Part shown: positions 6,035 to 8,743 of the stretch, in pieces | Layout: each line of letters opens with the position of its first letter | Numbering within the stretch: position 1 is the stretch's first letter | NCBI GenBank assembly: GCA_965372355.1 | Contig: CBDVBZ010000137.1 | Coordinates: 1-8,743, forward strand | Source: CBDVBZ01 sp965372355 | GTDB taxonomy: Bacteria > Krumholzibacteriota > Krumholzibacteriia > WVZY01 | Length of the DNA: 8,743 bases | Reading direction: 5' to 3' | Made by a program: the position numbers and the translations under genes | Notes under the pieces: generated by a model | The model's input: only the letters and a program-made list of their open reading frames with translations | The model's database searches: none | What the model was told of the DNA's origin: nothing

Positions 6035-7342
6035 TCAGTTGCTGCCCTGAACAATCATGTCCAGGCCGTAACAGATCACACTCATCGGTTCCGGTTCCTC
6101 TTCGTCTTCCTCCTCTTCGCCCTCGCGGCCACCCATCATCGCCTCGGCCGCCGTCCGGAACCCTTTCACCACAAACAGGCGATCGCCGACAAAGTGAAAT
6201 CCGTCGTTGTAGAAATCACCGTCGCCCTTGAGCGTGATCTGGTTGGTAAAACGTCCTTCCGCATCAAAGATATCGAATGTCCCGATCGTGCCTTTGTTGG
6301 CATCGAAGGCGCCGTGACTCGACAGCACCCAGAGCGTGCCGTCCTCGCGTGGGTACATCCGCTGGATATCGCGGTCCCAGTCGCTCATCTTGAACTTCAT
6401 GTCTCCGCCGTGGCCGCCGCCTCTCCGTATCCGAACGCGCGGTGTGGCGCGTTCCTTTTCTTCGCCCGAGCGCATCCGGTGGTCGTACTCGCGCTCGATC
6501 ACACGCTCGAGCGTGCCATCCGTCGACCACACGTTGATCGAATAACTATCGAAATCATCGCTCGTATACACACGGCCCTGGGAATCGGTCGTCCACGTCT
6601 GGCCATTTCTGCCGAATGTCTTCTCGTCGGATTCCATCGTGTTGAAGCTCCGGCTGTCCTCTCTCTCCGTGTATTTGACCGTCTCCTTGCCGGTTGCGTC
6701 GATCCGGATAAGTGATGAAATAAAGTCCATGCCGGCTTCTTTGCGCTTCATGGTCGCCGCCGACAGCACCACGTCGTCACCTGCGCGCCTGCCGCCAAAG
6801 AACATCCGCATGCCATCGGTCTCGGGCAGCGGGTAGTTGCCAACCGGGTCGCCTTCTGTGGACAGCAACACGATCTTGCCGGGCATCCGCTGCATGACCG
6901 CCACATTGCCGTCCGGTGTCAGAAACAGATCGCTCGGTCTCCGAAACTCGCCGGGGCCCTCGCCCTCGCGGCCGATCGACTGGAGATACTCTCCCGATGG
7001 CGAGAAAACCATAACCTCGTGCAGCTGTGCATCGAGAACGTAGATGTTGCCCTTATTATCGGATGTGATCTGTGTGAGCACGCCAAAGAGAAGCTCGTCG
7101 TCCTCCTCACCACCGACCTCCCATAGCGGGTCGAGCTGAAGCGACACCGGGGCTTCGGCGGGTGTCGATGGGCTCATCACGTGTGGCACACCGTCTTTGG
7201 TGGTCTCCGTGCCCTCCCAGGTCGCTGCCGGGGCCGGGGCCACCATACCGCCCGCTACGATCAGAACGGCTGCCATCCAGAGCATGCGGCAGTAAATGCT
7301 GCTCGCAGCCTGGGATGCGCCTCCGGTCGAAGTACTTCTCAT
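6035..7342 (-). CDS. Secreted six-bladed beta-propeller (NHL-like) protein
   Basis: The 435-residue product has an unusually long N-region before the hydrophobic segment of its signal peptide (residues 21-34), with probable cleavage after APA at residue 39. The mature protein shows repeated propeller blades: NIYVLDAQLHEVMVFSPSGEYL (99-120), then GREGEGPGEF (124-133), the GxGPGEF motif typical of six-bladed beta-propeller proteins, then LFLTPDGNVAVM. Such proteins act outside the cytoplasm, usually in binding; no enzyme activity can be assigned. A Gly-rich basic patch (RIRRGGGHGG) interrupts a later blade and an acidic run (EGEEEEDEEEPEP, about 407-419) lies near the C terminus. The start is fixed by AAGGAGG seven bases upstream, a near-perfect Shine-Dalgarno. 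The next gene on this strand is the PagL-like enzyme. Confidence 0.82.
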   Translation of the reverse strand: MRSTSTGGASQAASSIYCRMLWMAAVLIVAGGMVAPAPAATWEGTETTKDGVPHVMSPSTPAEAPVSLQLDPLWEVGGEEDDELLFGVLTQITSDNKGNIYVLDAQLHEVMVFSPSGEYLQSIGREGEGPGEFRRPSDLFLTPDGNVAVMQRMPGKIVLLSTEGDPVGNYPLPETDGMRMFFGGRRAGDDVVLSAATMKRKEAGMDFISSLIRIDATGKETVKYTEREDSRSFNTMESDEKTFGRNGQTWTTDSQGRVYTSDDFDSYSINVWSTDGTLERVIEREYDHRMRSGEEKERATPRVRIRRGGGHGGDMKFKMSDWDRDIQRMYPREDGTLWVLSSHGAFDANKGTIGTFDIFDAEGRFTNQITLKGDGDFYNDGFHFVGDRLFVVKGFRTAAEAMMGGREGEEEEDEEEPEPMSVICYGLDMIVQGSN

Positions 7343-7389
7343 TGGGGGTCCTCCTTGAAGAACGTGGGGTAGTTACAGGGCGTACTATA

Positions 7390-7395
7390 ATTATA
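7390..7395 (-). promoter_or_regulatory. -10 promoter element of the beta-propeller gene
   Basis: On the minus strand the perfect hexamer TATAAT lies about 48 bases before the start codon at 7342. The -35 is poor (TCCAAA, 7418-7413, with a 17-base spacer). It lies between the terminator of the upstream lipoprotein gene (7449-7470) and the Shine-Dalgarno of this gene, exactly where a promoter is expected. The surrounding sequence is itself palindromic, so a TATAAT also reads on the plus strand, but no plus-strand gene follows. Confidence 0.5.
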
Positions 7396-7448
7396 CCTTT
7401 TTTGAACGCGAGTTTGGAGAATAACTTTCAGACGGCGTGTAGGCCTCG

Positions 7449-7470
7449 AAAAAGGGGTTGAATTGCCCCT
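7449..7470 (-). terminator. Rho-independent terminator of the lipoprotein gene
   Basis: On the minus strand AGGGG (7470-7466) pairs with CCCCT (7457-7453) around the loop CAATTCAA and runs into TTTTT (7453-7449). It lies about 85 bases beyond the stop codon at 7555 and just ahead of the next gene's -10. The two minus-strand genes therefore appear to be separate transcription units. Confidence 0.65.
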
Positions 7471-7554
7471 CGATCTATGCTCCGCGATCCGGATGTGACG
7501 CCGCGTCTGCTTGCCGAGGGGATCCGCGTATTGCCGGAGAATGACAGACGGCCG

Positions 7555-8412
7555 TTATTCTTGAATGCGCTCGACCGTGACATTCGTGTTTTGTTGGATC
7601 GGAGAGGGCGTCCCGTCGATCGTCATGCTGCCCTGGGTCACTTCTTCCAGTGTGAGCGAGACCAGGTATCCCTCTTCGATTGCGAAATACCAGGTCCCCG
7701 CGCCTCGGAGCGTGCCCTTGTACATCCATGGCGGCGCCGTGTCTTCGATAAAGCCCTCGAGTGTGGCAGCCAATCGTGTATCGATCTTCAGACAGTCAAT
7801 CCCGTCGACCGTCTCGAATCCCGCCAGCTGATGGGTTGTGGATACTTCCGTTGTTACTGGAATGGTGCCTTCGATCTGTGTCCTTGTTGACTTCACACGC
7901 CACGTGTTGCCGACCGCCACCGGCCCTTCGGGCAAACGCGGAAAGGCGTAGTCGAAGAGGAATGCAACGTCCACGTCTCCCCCAGTTATCGCGCCGGTGG
8001 TCAGCGTGGGAAAACTCCCGGTGTAGCCCGGGGCTCCACCCTTGCGATCGAGTGTGGTGTCGAGATGTTTTCCAATGATGGGGCTGGAATCGAATGTCTC
8101 GGAGCCATCGATGGTACTGAGCCCTGCGGTCAGCCCGTCGACGGCAATCTTCGCGCGAAAGCCGTTCGCGGCCGTCCCCTCGTGCGTCAGCGTAAAGGCC
8201 GTCTTGTATGTCCGCCGTGCGTTCACCACCTGCCCGTCGATGTACATCGCCACCTTTTGTGTGTAAATGACCCGATACTGCTGCGGCGCCCCGGCGGCCA
8301 GGCGGTAGACCGGGTTCACCTCTCGCGGGGCTTCCCGCTTGTCCTTGCCACCGTCTTTGGCGCAGCCGGTCACGGCCAGGACGGCGATCACGAAGGCGAT
8401 GATGATGCGCAT
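7555..8412 (-). CDS. Putative lipoprotein of unknown function
   Basis: The 285-residue product begins MRIIIAFVIAVLAVTGCAKDG. It has a short basic N-region, a hydrophobic core and the lipobox VTGC with Cys17 as the lipidated residue, followed by a charged linker (KDGGKDKREAPRE). The mature part is beta-rich with a repeating two-layer feel: YRVIYTQKVAMYIDGQ, PEGPVAVGNTWRVKS (residues around 170), and a C-terminal SLTLEEVTQGSMTIDG. It resembles uncharacterised envelope lipoproteins in which a 'P..PV..G.TW' motif recurs (DUF6263-like at most). I do not claim a family. The start at 8412 is chosen over the in-frame ATG at 8514 because AAGGGAG lies about ten bases upstream, the lipoprotein signal starts at once, and the 8514 ATG overlaps the candidate -10. 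Confidence 0.75.
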   Translation of the reverse strand: MRIIIAFVIAVLAVTGCAKDGGKDKREAPREVNPVYRLAAGAPQQYRVIYTQKVAMYIDGQVVNARRTYKTAFTLTHEGTAANGFRAKIAVDGLTAGLSTIDGSETFDSSPIIGKHLDTTLDRKGGAPGYTGSFPTLTTGAITGGDVDVAFLFDYAFPRLPEGPVAVGNTWRVKSTRTQIEGTIPVTTEVSTTHQLAGFETVDGIDCLKIDTRLAATLEGFIEDTAPPWMYKGTLRGAGTWYFAIEEGYLVSLTLEEVTQGSMTIDGTPSPIQQNTNVTVERIQE

Positions 8413-8448
8413 GTTGTTCTGACTCCCTTTTCTTGCGGGTTTGCGCCG

Positions 8449-8477
8449 GCGGGTCGGCTGGTCAGCGGGTCGGCTGG
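8449..8477. repeat. Tandem 13-bp direct repeat in the lipoprotein leader
   Basis: GCGGGTCGGCTGG occurs at 8449-8461 and again at 8465-8477, a period of 16 bases. It lies between the candidate promoter and the ribosome binding site of the lipoprotein gene, so two copies would be present in its leader RNA. It may be a paired protein-binding site or simple slippage in GC-rich DNA. Confidence 0.6.
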
Positions 8478-8512
8478 GCGCGCGGCGCCGGCGTCCGATG
8501 GACGTGCTCCTC

Positions 8513-8521
8513 ATTGTAACA
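8513..8521 (-). promoter_or_regulatory. Extended -10 promoter of the lipoprotein gene
   Basis: On the minus strand TGTTACAAT gives TGn plus TACAAT, a five-of-six match to the -10 hexamer with the extended motif. No good -35 is seen. Transcription would begin near 8506, leaving a leader of about 94 bases before the ATG at 8412. The alternative ATG at 8514 would lie inside the promoter and could not be translated from this transcript. Confidence 0.45.
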
Positions 8522-8668
8522 CGAACGAATCAAACTGCTTAACCCATCCGCCGAATCACTAGCGCAATCGCGTAGAAAATGATGCATTTGCACTATAGCG
8601 AGGTCAAGGACGAGCGTGGTAGGTTTGCTGGGCACCCCACAGGACAACAAAGCAAGGAGTTTTGCTCA

Positions 8669-8743
8669 ATGCGACGACGCGTGGCCGCACACGTCATTAT
8701 CGCCCTTGTGCTTTCCGCTGCGATGACCTCGTGCAGCGACGAC
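8669..8743 (+). CDS. Start of a lipoprotein gene, cut by the window end
   Basis: Twenty-five codons are visible: MRRRVAAHVIIALVLSAAM then TSCSDD, running to the last base of the window. Arg-Arg-Arg is followed by a hydrophobic core and the lipobox MTSC, with Cys22 as the lipidation site, so the product should be an envelope lipoprotein. AAGGAG (8654-8659) lies nine bases before the ATG and fixes the start. It is divergent from the lipoprotein gene on the minus strand. The 256 bases between their start codons must hold both promoters; I see no convincing plus-strand promoter. Function cannot be judged from the signal peptide. Confidence 0.75.
   Translation, partial: MRRRVAAHVIIALVLSAAMTSCSDD

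Noticed and set aside
5945..6715. A 256-codon plus-strand frame opposite the propeller gene
   Set aside because: It is antisense to a gene with a strong Shine-Dalgarno and clear propeller motifs. Its sequence shows no domain.
7386..7391. A plus-strand TATAAT as a divergent promoter
   Set aside because: It is the mirror of the minus-strand -10 in a small palindrome and no plus-strand gene follows it.
8413..8514. A 34-residue N-terminal extension of the lipoprotein starting at 8514
   Set aside because: No Shine-Dalgarno precedes it, the ATG overlaps the candidate -10, and a basic extension of this length before a lipoprotein signal would be abnormal. The start at 8412 has a ribosome site and a proper signal.

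Overview
The window is a GC-rich bacterial stretch of mostly cell-envelope and secreted-protein genes. The only lineage clue is the large protein at 784-3933. It ends in a YPNPFNP-type C-terminal domain, as in type IX secretion (T9SS type A) or FlgD-like sorting domains. That fits the Fibrobacteres-Chlorobi-Bacteroidetes (FCB) superphylum and related uncultured phyla (Eisenbacteria, Krumholzibacteriota, Latescibacterota or similar). The phylum is inferred from protein style, not from a marker gene.

Layout: 1-783 has no intact gene. It holds a strong plus-strand terminator (134-155), an orphan copy of the last 26 codons of a sorting domain (copy A, tail 276-353), an extended -10 followed 12 bases later by a long terminator-like hairpin (460-535), an 18-bp perfect palindrome (558-575) and a second orphan tail (copy B, to 708). 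The intact 1049-residue secreted protein follows (784-3933), with the functional version of the same tail (copy C). A 330-base intergenic region (3934-4263) is crowded with palindromes and short repeats. Next come a doubtful 93-codon ORF and an outer-membrane barrel-like protein coupled to it by an ATGA overlap (4542-5078).

The rest is mainly on the minus strand, read right to left. It holds a lipoprotein of unknown function (8412-7555) with its own extended -10 and intrinsic terminator, a secreted six-bladed beta-propeller protein (7342-6035) with a textbook Shine-Dalgarno, and a PagL-like acyloxyacyl hydrolase (5905-5243) that probably removes an acyl chain from lipid A. At the right edge a further lipoprotein starts on the plus strand (8669) and runs off the window.

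The shared theme is export: each protein with a confident start carries a Sec or lipoprotein signal. The PagL-like enzyme and the barrel protein are convergent neighbours that would both sit in the outer membrane. No RNA gene, transposase, CRISPR array or phage gene was recognised. The most unusual feature is the series of three homologous sorting-domain tails, two detached and decaying upstream of the intact cargo gene.
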